Of a stretch of DNA of 64,000 nucleotides, positions 47,011-57,830 are shown piece by piece (the stretch's first letter is position 1; every line of letters starts with the position of its first letter). The DNA is from Aspidapion aeneum. Lineage: Eukaryota > Arthropoda > Insecta > Coleoptera > Brentidae. A program made the translations under genes and the position numbers. The stretch lies in contig OY755046.1 in NCBI GenBank assembly GCA_963576565.1, forward strand, positions 67,555,583 to 67,619,582, given 5' to 3'. Below the pieces are notes generated by a model. That model saw only the letters and a program-made list of their open reading frames with translations. It was not told the origin of the DNA and ran no database searches.

Positions 47011-47123
47011 ATTAAAATTTCGCAGTTCTCTCTCATAAGCGGACACCTCCAATAAGCGGACACCTCCCAAAAGCGGACAAAATCGACGAAACCGTGAGTA
47101 TCCGCTTATAGGAGGTTTCACTG

Positions 47124-47455
47124 TAATAAGTGGTTTGAACTAAATGCAATACAAAAAACTTTGCCGAATCTACGGATTTTTTTGGTCCCGTTTGAAACTC
47201 GGAGCAAAATTAATAGAAAATCATTTTTGAGTGTTTTGGGTGGAGGGCGGGTACGATGGTGTCCCTGCTGATTAGCGACTGAATCTCTCGGAATATTTCG
47301 CATTCAGTATTTATAAACCAACTTTTAATTAAATGTTCGAAAAGGAGTTTTTAATTTAATTTCTGATTTTTACCGATTTAGAATAAAACTTTTGGCAATT
47401 AAAGATTTTTTTGCGACGGTGTCGCAGATAAAACAATACCTCAGAGCATAAAAAC
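47124..47455. other. No recognisable feature
   Basis: Spacer between the repeat array and the next transposon. No coding run. Confidence 0.4.
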
Positions 47456-48049
47456 AGGGTATAGTCAATGTGCCAGTGAATGAACAGTTAAGAGATATTT
47501 TGTTTTATAAAATTCATGGTTTAAGTAAATACTATTATTTATTTATCATTTGTCGGACATCAGGGCTAGCAAGAGTTTGTTTACCTAATAAAATAGGCTA
47601 CGATGCAATAAATCTTTTATAAATATTTTATTTTTATAATAAAACTCCGCCAAACGCAATTTCCTAGTGAATGAACATTAAAGTCTAGTAAATGAAAGTC
47701 GATTATCCAGTGAATGAACAATGCATTCCTTCTTAGCAATAAATTGATAAAATTGATTTTATAGGTTTTTCAAGGTTTTTGGTTTTCAATTACCTAAACA
47801 AATGTCGGAGGACTCTGTTGGTGTATTTTGAAACTCTATTTCTGTGAGAAAATACCTATAAATTCTTGTAAAATTCCGTTTATTAAAAGTAAAAAATTAA
47901 ACATTAAAGAATTAAATTTAACTTACAAAAAATATAATTGGACAAACAAAAACTGTAAAATCCTTATTTTAAGATATGAAAGTAATAAGCAAAAAATTAA
48001 AAAATATAAGTATATACTAAGAAATTAACTTTTAAAAAAATTAAGTTCT

Positions 48050-48880
48050 AGTCGAGTATTCGGTAAATGCTTTTTGCATTTTTGAATTTCGGAGGTCTTA
48101 TTTTTTTTATTACATCTGCCTCCTTATACCAGATTTGATCCCTTTTCTCAGGCCATTTCCAAGGATTTTTGCCATTTTCTCCATTGTATTCATATCGTAT
48201 TCTCCTTTATTTTAATTCATTATGATTCATTCACAACTGTAACATATTATCCTACATCATAACAAGTTTTTTCTTAATTTTTTTCTTGGTTAATATTAAG
48301 GCGCCTCTTTTTAATTTTCTTGGTTTTGTAAGTTTCTGAATTTTCAGTTTTTCGTTTTTCAGGCTGTTTTTTTACTTCTTTTTCTCTCTTTTCTCTTTCT
48401 TTTTCGGCATTTTATTCTTTCTTCGATACTATGGCAAAGGGTAACTTTTCAGTTTTTCGCTTTTTTGTCGCCTTCTTATTATCGTCTTCTTTAGGCCAAG
48501 TTAAATGTGCGTCCCAAGTTAGAAAGCCACGAATTTTGAGGGGTCTCATTAATAACGGTTCCGTCCTCTATAGTTGCAATGCTAATTATATTTATATTTC
48601 CTTCTTTTGTGTCACTTTTTTTTCATCATCATTGTCAAAATCTTCTTTTTCCTTTTCAGTAGTTTTCTCGGTAGTGTCAAGTTCTTTTTCTTCTATCTGA
48701 TTTTCTTTTATATTTTTATCATTAATTATTTATTTTGCCTGACTTCTTACAGCAGTATCCCCACTTGTACTAGGCATATCAGTCTCAATCTCCGGCATTA
48801 TAGAACTTTCCTTTATATTATTTGGTTTCTTCTATTGCTGTAGAAGTTTCTAGCATTAGCTTCTCAAACTTTGAGTTCTC
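48050..48880 (-). pseudogene. Degenerate ORF of the old transposon
   Basis: The minus-strand codons, with frame changes and stops, read an acidic start (PEIETDMPSTSGDTAVRSQ), long Lys/Glu-rich stretches (KEKEDFDNDDEKKVTQKK and REKEVKKQPEKRKTENSETY), and a well-defined end. That end includes GENGKNPWKWPEKRDQIWYK, EADVIKKIRPPKF and KSIYRILD, then TAG near 48049. A Trp/Pro-rich WPEKRDQIWY segment followed by KIRPP near the C-terminus is a pattern I associate with several insect transposon proteins, but I cannot name the family. No catalytic motif is legible. The orientation is opposite to the host gene. Confidence 0.45.
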
Positions 48881-49229
48881 ATCTACCGTCTTACTTTAAC
48901 AATATGAATACGTGTCCATCAATTAGAAGTTAAAATTTATATATCCAGAAAATGAACACATAATTTATCATTATGTTCAACTACTGGACATGTTCAATAT
49001 GCATGTAATTCTAGTAATTGAACGAATTGATTTTTCTTCGTTCAACCACTGGCTATTACTGTTTAAATTTCATCTAGTGGTCATTTTCTAAAACGCATTG
49101 ATAAAATATCTACGTTTACGCTTACTTTCCTATACTTTTTCGATATTACTCCAATCCCAGTAAATGAACATAGTGTTCATTTACTGGAAAAGGCTTAATT
49201 CCTGATACCAGTAAACTATTTTTTCAATA

Positions 49230-50020
49230 TTTATTATTATAACCTCAAAATTGCATATTTCGTGCTTCAAATAGATAATAACTTAGAAGGTATCACGCAA
49301 TAAAAAACCCACAAAAAGTTTTATTGATTAAATTTATAAATATAAATCTAAATTTTGCTATCTAAAATATGGGCTTGCCTTAGTTTTTTCCGAATCACCT
49401 TGGAACCACAGAAACACGCACTTGTAAAAGTCAGGTTTCGGCCATTTTGAAGGCGACCTTGCCAAATGTAATAAGTGTTCTATGGGAAGGGGGTTTGGTC
49501 GGTCGAGACGTCTTTCGCATGAAAAAGTCAACAAACCAACCGAACTGTAGCAATAGGGATCTCCAGTCCAATAGTTCCCACTCTTAGGTTACACTTTTGT
49601 GTTCTTAGTTAGGAATAGTAGCATAGGGAATAAGTAAAAAATGTAAAGAAACGCAGCTCAAAAACACTTTGACTTACCCTTGGATGAAAGGAACTTGGTA
49701 CATGGACAACTGCACAGTCGAATCCAAATAATTCCAATCAAAGTAGTAGCAGTAGCACATCAAAGCAATCCATAAAATGTTTATACACGACCGCGGTCTT
49801 AAAAAACACGCATGTGATTTCACTTGGCGATCAATATATATCACTCGTATGGAGAGTACCCCAAATATTCGCATAAGCTCCGTGTAGCAAGACGGACGTT
49901 GGAGCACTCCTATATGTAGCAATATAGCAGTAAAGGTATGTATAAAATTAGGAAAAAAAACTTAAATTAAAAAAAGGATGGAAAATGGATATACTCAAGG
50001 TAGAAAAAAAGCAAAAATAA
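49230..50020. other. Interior of the old transposon; no readable gene
   Basis: A G+C-richer stretch at 49380-49930 includes an 82-codon minus-strand frame (49674-49922) with no recognised motif. I do not support it as a gene. Confidence 0.35.
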
Positions 50021-50025
50021 TAAAG
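50021..50025. repeat. Target site duplication TAAAG, left
   Basis: Matches 56865-56869 exactly. Five bases is the usual duplication size for BEL/Pao elements. Confidence 0.92.
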
Positions 50026-50500
50026 TGTTAGTCCACGGATAGAAAAAACGCTAAATGCAGTGGACTGTAAATATTTTAATTAATGATATCGCGAGCAAAC
50101 ATAAATGTATTGATATGAAATTACGAAATAATCAGACGTCCATAGGTAAAATTGTTGGAACCACACAACGGTAATCAGATAAGTGCACTCACCTCCTTTG
50201 CAGCCAAATTCTCCTCGTTCCAAGGGGCCCCCGAATGGATCTAATGATGTCACCACGTAGTTGAAGGGTTGAAGTTTCTAGTTCTATGCTTCAGTACACA
50301 AAATTCGAGCACTTTCAGGTGTAGATAATTGAAATAGTTGGAGAACGAAATTAACACGCCTTTTTCTCTAGGCGATTGACAAGGATCTCACTGGTTGTTG
50401 GTGCGCATGTCCAAATACGCGGAATGCGCTTTGTCCTTCATACAGTTGTGTGTTTTTAAAAATATATATAAACAACCGCGAAATTTAGCGGGAGCTAACA
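50026..50500 (-). mobile_element. BEL/Pao LTR, 3' LTR in element orientation
   Basis: 475 bases starting TGTTAG and ending CTAACA, a 6-base terminal inversion. By eye it does not differ from the LTR at 56390-56864. On the minus strand it is preceded by the purine-rich GGAGGGCAG stretch (50503-50511), a plausible polypurine tract. Confidence 0.95.
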
Positions 50501-50733
50501 TAACTGCCCTCCAAAACACACAAATTTAGAATCTCAACCGGACAGATATAGATATAAGAAAAAGAATCGACCGATAAATATAAATGAATGAAAACAGATA
50601 AGTATCGTAAGTTTATTTAGATATAGCGAAATCCCGAAAAAAGGCAAAACAAACAAACAAAAAATTCAAAAAAAATTAAAGATAAAAAAACCTATTGTAA
50701 TACCCGGTAAAAGGTAGAAAATTAAAATTACTT

Positions 50734-52059
50734 TTAATTTGGCAAGAGGCACAGTTTTACAACTGGCCGCTTATAAACACCGGTAACCGTTTGTACCGTC
50801 GCAACACGCACCTGACCGTCCCCGCCGGGATGCAGTTCGATGACCCGACCGACCGGCCATTTCAAAGGCGATTGAATGTGATCACTTGTTATGATAACCA
50901 AATCATTTAACTTGATATTTGGGGACGAATCAGCCCATTTGTGTCGCTGTTGTAGCGTATGCAAATACTCGATAGAATACCGTTTCCAAAAATCATTATG
51001 TAGTTTTTGGATTAGTTGCCATCTCGAGAGCCGATTTAGGGGAACCTCGGACAAATCTGACTCAGGAATTTCTGAATTAAGGGGTTCAAGTGTCAAAAAA
51101 TGCCCAGGGGTAAGAGGTTGAAGATCGTGTGGGTCTGAAGAGGCAGGAGATAAAGGGCGACTATTAAGTACGGCTTCTATGCGACAGGTAAGGGTGGACA
51201 TCTCCATGATAGACAACTTCTGGTCGCCGACAACTCGTACAAAGTGAGTTTTAAAACTTTTGACGCCAGCTTCTGCCAGGCCATTGAAATGTGGACTGAG
51301 AGGAGGTCCCAGATGCCAACGAATAGAAAGTCTGGTGGCAGCACTTCTTGCGTAATCCAGTAATTGGTTACGAAACCCTATAAAATTACTGCCTTGATCT
51401 GACCAGCATTGCGTCACGCTTCCGCATCTGGAAATGAATCGATGGAATGCACCTACGAACCCTTCGGTGGACAGTTCCATGGTTAATTCCAAATGCACGC
51501 AATGTGTGGCCGTACAGACAAACACACAGACATACGATTTGAAAGCTTTACAACCACGGTAACGATGAGAAATCACAAAGAAAGGTCCACAAAAGTCGAT
51601 AGCTACACTCGAAAAAGGTTTTAGTTGATTGATTCGATGAGCGGGAAGTGAACTCATTATGGGCGGTCTATAGGGTTTAGGGTTGATTCTAAAACATTGC
51701 AAGCACTTGGATATGGTTCTTTGAATTGCCCGTCTGGCAGATAATATCCAAAATTGCTGTAAAAGCAGATTATGTAATGTTTTAAACCCAGGATGAAGAT
51801 ATTGTCGATGAGCGGACTCGATAAGAAGAGTAGTTAAACGATGGTCACTCGAAAGTAAGACGGGGTGTTTTGCAGAATAAGACAAAAGGTCAGATTTTTG
51901 TAATCTGCCACCGACTCTAATGATATTATTCTCATCAAGAAAAGGTGAAAGTTTTCGCAAATGTTTCGGTATTGGTTTATCCTTAGATAACGCGGAAAAA
52001 AGCTCAGAAAAACAAGAACCTTGCACGCGTTTGATAAGAAGGTGTAACGCACTTTGCAT
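50734..52059 (-). pseudogene. pol: BEL/Pao pol, integrase part
   Basis: 441 codons from the first Met, in the same frame as the upstream pol ORF and separated from it only by the TAA at 52168-52170; the 36 codons in between are open. The integrase zinc-binding domain has H84, H89, C119 and C122 (HRQYLHPG ... CLQC). The catalytic core shows D155 (VAIDFCGPF), D221 (CWSDQGSNF) and E263 (LAEAGVKSF). The end carries the DUF5641-like chromatin-associated domain typical of BEL/Pao (WPVGRVIELHPGGDGQVRVA near 401-420). All key residues are present. Integrase inserts the cDNA into the host genome. It would not be made from this copy without read-through of the stop. Confidence 0.93.
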
Positions 52060-52167
52060 CTCAACGGTGGTAGGAAAAACAATATTCTCAAAAATAACTT
52101 TTTGGTCCGGCGGCTTAGTGGGTTTTTGATAGGAATGGTTTTGAAAAAGGTTAACTATTCGAAGGAC

Positions 52168-55101
52168 TTAACAAATGATACGTTGAATTTTTGATATAGA
52201 GGAATATTTGATAAGAAGCTGATCTAAGAAGTTGACATCAATTATCGCATTGCAACAGACTTTTGGCTTTTCCTCCAGATTAATATCTCCGAAATCAATC
52301 GGCATTTTTGGTTTATGAAAATCGGGCCATTTGTTTTCGGGAGACCACAAAAACGACGGTGCGTTCCACCACATGTCATGTGACATGAGCTGTGAAGGGG
52401 TGGCCCCTCGTGACGCAATATCGGCTGCATTCAAAGCAGAAGGAATGTAGCGCCACGAGTTTGAGGGAATGATTTCTTGGATTCTACTGACTCGATTTCC
52501 AACAAAGGTTTGCCAGCGATTAGGAGGGGATGAAAGCCAGTGCAATACGACTTGCGAATCGCAGAAAGTAACGATATTTGTAAAGGTTATTTTTCCTTCA
52601 TAGCTAGATAAAACGAAGTCAATTAATTCGCTTAAAAGAAATGCGCCTAGGAGTTCTAGCCTAGCCAATGTTTGTGACTTTATAGGCGCGACCCTAGATT
52701 TTGCAGATATGAGAGAAACAGATATATTGTTTTCCTCTTCTACACGAAAATATACGACGCCTGCGTAGCCTCGAATTGAAGCGTCACAGAAGCCGATGAT
52801 TTGACAGGTATTGGTTTTTGACAGTTTGATTTGTCGGGGTAATTGAAAATTGGAAAGAAGCGGGAATTCAGAACGAAGTTTGTTCCAAGAGTCGATGATA
52901 GAAGAATCTGGTTCTTCGTCCCAGCCTATTTTCGATATCCACAACTGTTGCAAAATAAATTTTGCTTGTAGCAACAAGGGACAAAGAAAACCTAAGGGAT
53001 CGAAGATTGTCCCTATGATAGATAAAATAGAACGTTTGGTTGGGGGTTTGTCCTTCATTCGGCATTGATAAGAAAAAATGTCGTTTTTTGGATGCCATTG
53101 AAGTCCTAAAACTTTGATAAAGTGGAGTTCTTCCTTGTCGAAAGAGAGAGGCATTTGACGATCGGACTCTGGCAATGTTGCCAATAACTCAGGACAATTG
53201 CTTGCCCATTTTTTAAGTTCAAATCCTCCCGACTTCAACAAATCATTGAGTTCTGTTTGAAGGGAGAGAGCTTCAGAAAGCGAAGGGCTAGTTCCCAAGA
53301 TATCGTCGATATAGATTGACGTTTTTAGAACAGTACTAGCCATAGGAAAACGTTCCTTTTCTCTCTCTGCCAGCTCATTTAAGGTACGCATGGCTAGAAA
53401 AGGTGAGCATGTCATGCCAAAAGTGACAGTAGAAAGTTCCCACACTGAAAGTGGGTCCTGTGGAGAAAACCTCCACAATATCCTTTGATAAGGACGGTGA
53501 TAAGGATTGATAAGGACTTGACGGAACATCTGTTTGATGTCAGCAATGTAGGCAATAGGATTAAGACGAAATGTAAGGAGTAAAGAAGCAATATCTTTTT
53601 GAAGTTTCGGTCCAGATAACAATGTGTCATTGAGACTAATATTTTTTGGGGTGACTGCTGAACAATCCCAGACTACCCTTAATTTTGTACTCAAGCTTTC
53701 CGGCTTTAATACGCAATGATGTGCTAAAAAACACGATACGTCGACCTTTGGTTGACTAGATAAAACTAAACTCATATGATTAGAATCGATATAGTCTTGC
53801 ATGAAACTTAAATAGGCAGTGTACAGATCAGGATTTTTGATTAATCTATTTTCTAGAAGTAAAAATCTACGATAAGCTTGCGGATAAGTATTTCCTAGGT
53901 CAGGGTTTATTTTATCTTTAAACGGAAGATCTACCATGAATCTACCGCTCGGTTGCCGTACTACACTAGCAGTAAAAATTGATTCTGCCTGTTTTTCTTC
54001 CTTTGATAAGATTTGTTTTTTAGGCAAATGTTCGATTTCCCAAAACCTAGGGAGAATGACCTCTAAAGGAGGTGAATGACTCGTTAAAAAACAACTGGTT
54101 CGTTCCGTAAGACTACCTACTTCGTCAACCTTTCCCATGACGACCCAGCCAAAGATAGTTTCAAGGGCTGAAGGCTGCCCTACCTGTCCAAGAACCCTGC
54201 CCTCCTTGAATATCTGTGCGAATAGCTCGCAACCAATAACCAGGTCCACAGGTCTAGATTTGAAATAAGATGGGTCGGCAAGTTTAAGGTTTTGCAAGTG
54301 TTTCCACTGATTATCGTTCAAAGAGAATGTAGGCATATTGGAACATAGTTGTGGAACCACAATTGCTTCGAAATTAAGTAAAGGAGTGACTTGTCCTTGT
54401 GGCTTAATGTGACATTGAACGAGCCCTTTGGAAGTAAAAGAAGACATCTGATTTAATCCGAATATTTCAGTGGTGTAACTTCGCCTAGGAAGATTAAGAC
54501 GCTGAATACACTTTTCACTGATGAATCCTGTCTGTGATCCAGAATCAAGCAGTGCCCTTACAGGTTGAAAATTTCCGCAACCGTCCATAACATCTATTAC
54601 GGCGGTGCATAAAAGAAAGGTACCTGAAGGTCCTGAGGCATTTAATGACACATGAAGATTATTGACAGGTGGTGTGTGAATGACAGGACTAGTATCTTGG
54701 CTTCCAGACTCTTGATTAGTTTCTAAGATATGAGTTAAAGTGTGGTGCCTTTTACTATTGCAAGTCCTGCATGAATATTTTGATTTGCACGTATCTACAT
54801 TATGCAAGGGATGAAAACACGCTAGACATAATTTTTTCTGTTTGACGAAAGATAGGCGATCGATAGGTGAGAGATCAAGAAATGTTTGACATTTCGAAAG
54901 CACGTGACCTTGATTACACCGGAAACATTTTATTCCCGTACTCGAATTAGTTGAGGTGCCAGCCAGTCCTATAAAAGGCGAATTGGATGATTTATAGGTA
55001 GGCTTTTGCCCAAACTGATTTCGCATAGAATTTGAATTTTGATAGGTAGGCTTTTGCCCAGACTGACTTTGCATAGAATTTGATTTTTGATATATAGGCA
55101 C
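52168..55101 (-). pseudogene. pol: BEL/Pao pol, protease-reverse transcriptase-RNase H part
   Basis: 977 codons, entered from gag by a change to the -1 frame; the first codon counted is GTG and there is no proper start. Residues 1-45 hold a Q-K-P-T-Y repeat made by a tandem 50-base duplication. CFRC-type zinc knuckles lie at about 59-71 and 92-116. The aspartic protease LLDSGSQTGF is at 185-193. Reverse transcriptase spans about 410-670, with YIADIKQMFRQV (Asp521) and YIDD at 597-600. The Pao-specific region and RNase H follow, with Asp773 (FCDAS), Glu816 (ARLELLGA), Asp848 (FCDSQ) and Asp894. It ends at the TAA at 52168-52170. BEL/Pao elements normally keep gag and pol in one frame. Confidence 0.93.
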
Positions 55102-56003
55102 TTTTTGGGTGCTGTTGATTGAGGAAGTGATTCCAAAACTTTACATCTTTTTTCTAGAAATTGAAAAAGTGACTGAAAAGTGGGAATTTCGGTATTAGTA
55201 TTGGCGTGACTCATTTCGAAATTTGAACGCGTTGGAATATCCAATTTTTCTAATAAAATGAAAAAAATAATAAAGTCCCAACTGTCAACGTCAAAGCTAA
55301 GTGATTTTAAAATTTCTAGGGATTCAGAAAAGGTGTCAATTAAATTACGCAATTCTTTAGCTGACTCGTTTTTTAAGGTGGAGTTCATAATTGAGCTTAA
55401 AGCATCATTTGCGAGGTCTCGCTTGTTTTGATATCTATTGACTAATTTGTCATAAGCAATTTTATAATTTTGATCAGATAAGCTAATCCCTGATATCAAT
55501 TTTAAAGGCTCATCCTCGAGATATGAAAATAAATATTGAAGTTTTCGAACGTTACTTAGACTTTGATTTTGATCTATAATGTTATTAAAAAGATCGAAAA
55601 AGCTTGGCCATAATTTTTTATCACCTCGAAATATGGGAATACCTAACTCTTTGAGTTTTGGAGTTTCGTATTCGTTTTGTCGAACATATGATCCCGAAAA
55701 AGATGGGGCCTCAACCGGAAATATTTTAGAGTAAACCCCCTTACACGCATAAAAATATTTACGAGCTTCTGAAAGGATCGCATCCTGCGTTTTAAATTCC
55801 TCATCGTCCGAGTCGTCTAGCAACATAATGACGTCATTATGTGCCAGCATGCATTTATCGAAGGTTTCATCCAAATCGGCATACCTCACTTGAAACTCGT
55901 TTCTCGCTCTTTCATCTTTTTCCGCAGTCTGCGACAACACATAACACTCGGTGATCGCAGATAAAAAACCCTTGCGTTTTTGTACGGCTTTTTTGACAGA
56001 CAT
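54969..56003 (-). pseudogene. gag: BEL/Pao gag
   Basis: 344 codons from the ATG at 56003 (MSVKKAVQKRKGF); the frame stays open a little further upstream without another ATG. An N-terminal charged coiled-coil-like part (residues 1-120) is followed by the DUF1759-type capsid region (ELGIPIFRGDKKLWPSFFDL, then LQYLFSYLEDEPLKLISG and YDKLVNRYQNKRDLA). Gag builds the virus-like particle. The zinc knuckles expected at its end are encoded in the other frame at the start of the pol ORF. The last 30 codons here (after SLPQSTAPKK) are therefore probably read out of frame. The overlap with pol is 133 bases. The shift point lies near an A-run at 55101-55106. Confidence 0.9.
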
Positions 56004-56389
56004 GATTTTACCTTTGAAATGACGAAATTGTCGGTAAATATACAATTAACGCTAAATTAATGCTTCTGAAATAGAAAAATGACGAATTGTCGAAAATATG
56101 CACTAATTTATCGCAATTGATGAAAATTATTTTAAATATCGAAATGATATGGTACACCACTCAACTTTTGTTTTGTTTGTTTTGATTCCTACTCGCTTTG
56201 TTTACCACGCGGAGTAGACCCGTTACTATAGCAGCGGACCAAAACCAGGTACTGCGCCGACTTTCTCTCTCGGCGTTTCAAATACGATGATGCGAAAAAT
56301 TCAAGGCCGCGTTCTTATTGCAAATAATTATTAATACCGTCGTATGGATTTATTATTTAAAAATAATTCGGCTCGAAAGGAACACTTTA

Positions 56390-56864
56390 TGTTAGTCCAC
56401 GGATAGAAAAAACGCTAAATGCAGTGGACTGTAAATATTTTAATTAATGATATCGCGAGCAAACATAAATGTATTGATATGAAATTACGAAATAATCAGA
56501 CGTCCATAGGTAAAATTGTTGGAACCACACAACGGTAATCAGATAAGTGCACTCACCTCCTTTGCAGCCAAATTCTCCTCGTTCCAAGGGGCCCCCGAAT
56601 GGATCTAATGATGTCACCACGTAGTTGAAGGGTTGAAGTTTCTAGTTCTATGCTTCAGTACACAAAATTCGAGCACTTTCAGGTGTAGATAATTGAAATA
56701 GTTGGAGAACGAAATTAACACGCCTTTTTCTCTAGGCGATTGACAAGGATCTCACTGGTTGTTGGTGCGCATGTCCAAATACGCGGAATGCGCTTTGTCC
56801 TTCATACAGTTGTGTGTTTTTAAAAATATATATAAACAACCGCGAAATTTAGCGGGAGCTAACA
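56390..56864 (-). mobile_element. BEL/Pao LTR, 5' LTR in element orientation
   Basis: 475 bases, TGTTAG...CTAACA, not distinguishable by eye from the other LTR. Should contain the element's promoter. On the plus strand, AAAATATATATAAAC near the end (56824-56837) gives a TATA-like sequence in either direction. Confidence 0.95.
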
Positions 56865-56869
56865 TAAAG
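56865..56869. repeat. Target site duplication TAAAG, right
   Basis: Pairs with 50021-50025. Confidence 0.92.
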
Positions 56870-57227
56870 TAAAGTCAATGCATTCTTGAGCATATAATTC
56901 ACCGCACAAATTCAAATCTTTACCCTTTTTGTAGGCAAGGCATATCTTAGTAACTAAATTAGTTTAAACCAAGAAATAAAAGTAACTTTAAGTATAAAGG
57001 TTTAGCATAACTAGCAAAAAAAAAGAAAATAAAAAGCATTCTAATTTAGATAAATGTCTCTAAATTTCATATCTTAAAACTAAACGCCGGGACGAAGCAG
57101 TTAAATTAAAATTTCTTTAGACAAAGATAGAGCGATTCTCTCACAGGATCGTTAATATTTGAAAATATTTAGTAAAATGTTTATTCACTGGTATGTGTTC
57201 ATTTAGTGGTATGTTGACCATACCTAT

Positions 57228-57830
57228 TCATTCTTAAACGCGATGCTTGAAGTCAGAACCTTTTTCGGGTAAGCAGGCTTTCGGTAACTGCGCGTGCGTC
57301 AGCTTTGGTGGTTTTGGAACATACTCCGTTACGTCACTACAATATTTGACAATTATTAAAAAGTTAAGGTTATGTCTGTTATGTTTTTTTTTTTCTAAAA
57401 ACTAGTTGATTGTGTAAAATTTTATCAAATTGAGGTCTAAATTTGTAGTTTATCTAAAATTAAATGTGCAAATTCATTGTGGACGCCATGAAGAATGTTA
57501 ACTTTATTAAAAATTATAAAGGAAAATACAATTACTTACCTATGGAATGGTATTCCTTTCTCCCGTACATTTTTCCACAAACCGTATATGTTTTACGTGA
57601 ATTATTTCCCATTTTTCATAGAAAAATAAAACACAATTTTACACGGCAAACGCAAAACACCGCAAAATGTATTTAAATAACAAATATGGCGTCCAGCCAC
57701 ACAGCAGCTGTGTGTCTACGTGCCAAAATTTCATACCCATTGCATGGAAATATTGTTCTAACTTACTTGATTCGTTTCCAATACATAAGTTCTGTGTCTT
57801 GTCTACGTATAAAACATTATCGTGGCTACC
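57228..57830. other. No supported feature
   Basis: A 70-codon plus-strand frame (57464-57676) has no recognised motif and normal AT-rich composition. I treat it as chance. Confidence 0.4.

Larger units (their letters stand above)
38298..47123. repeat. Tandem array of a 2403-bp composite unit, 3 full and 1 partial diverged
   Basis: Landmarks recur with exact 2403-base spacing (38929, 41332, 43735; and 40653, 43056, 45459). Unit 1 is 38298-40672 (2375 bp, lacking about 28 bases near 38515). Unit 2 is 40673-43075, unit 3 is 43076-45478, and partial unit 4 is 45479-47123. Units 1-3 differ by only a few substitutions by eye (39028 A versus C; 42724 T versus C at 45127). Each unit runs: right foldback arm, pogo-like element, AT-rich linker, an unassigned G+C-richer part (CCAGGGCCGTCTATGTGCG), left foldback arm. 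An assembly artefact must be excluded. Confidence 0.9.
46080..47123 (+). mobile_element. Pogo/Tigger-like element, long form, with TA duplication
   Basis: Begins CAGTGAAACATCTTCTTGCGG and ends CCTCCTATAAGCGGATACTC read on the minus strand (inward CAGTGAAACCTCC). TA lies on both sides (46078-46079, 47124-47125), as for Tc1/mariner/pogo elements. It keeps a readable transposase N-terminus (46469-46618) and contains an inserted LINE tail (about 46613-47010). The catalytic domain is absent. Confidence 0.85.
50026..56864 (-). mobile_element. Full-length BEL/Pao LTR retrotransposon, 6839 bp
   Basis: Two 475-base LTRs, TAAAG duplications on both sides and a minus-strand gag-pol with all expected domains. 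Order in the direction of transcription: 5' LTR, gag, zinc knuckles, aspartic protease, reverse transcriptase, RNase H, integrase, 3' LTR. Indistinguishable LTRs mean a recent insertion. Two breaks affect coding: gag and pol are in different frames (around 55100-55130), and an in-frame TAA lies at 52168-52170. The base context after the 5' LTR (TAAAGTGTTCC on the minus strand) lacks the TGG start of a normal tRNA primer site, so the primer is unclear. Confidence 0.95.
47456..57227. mobile_element. Old inverted-repeat transposon (about 2.9 kb without the nested BEL element)
   Basis: The left end AGGGTATAGTCAATGTGCCAGTGAATGAACA (47456-47486) is mirrored by the right end TGTTTATTCACTGGTATGTG...TTGACCATACCTA (about 57179-57227). 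The motif (C)AGTGAATGAACA or its complement recurs many times inside (47668, 47711, 48950, 49010, 49045, 49160). The BEL/Pao element at 50026-56864 is inserted in it. A degenerate minus-strand ORF lies at 48050-48880. Confidence 0.6.

Noticed and set aside
49674..49922. 82-codon minus-strand ORF
   Set aside because: No motif, no splice or start support; it lies inside the interior of an old transposon.
55090..55130. Programmed -1 frameshift between gag and pol
   Set aside because: The A-run CCCAAAAAG does not form a standard X-XXY-YYZ slippery site in the gag frame, and BEL/Pao elements normally use one frame. A simple indel is more likely, though not proven.
57464..57676. 70-codon plus-strand ORF
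   Set aside because: AT-rich composition like its flanks and no recognisable feature.
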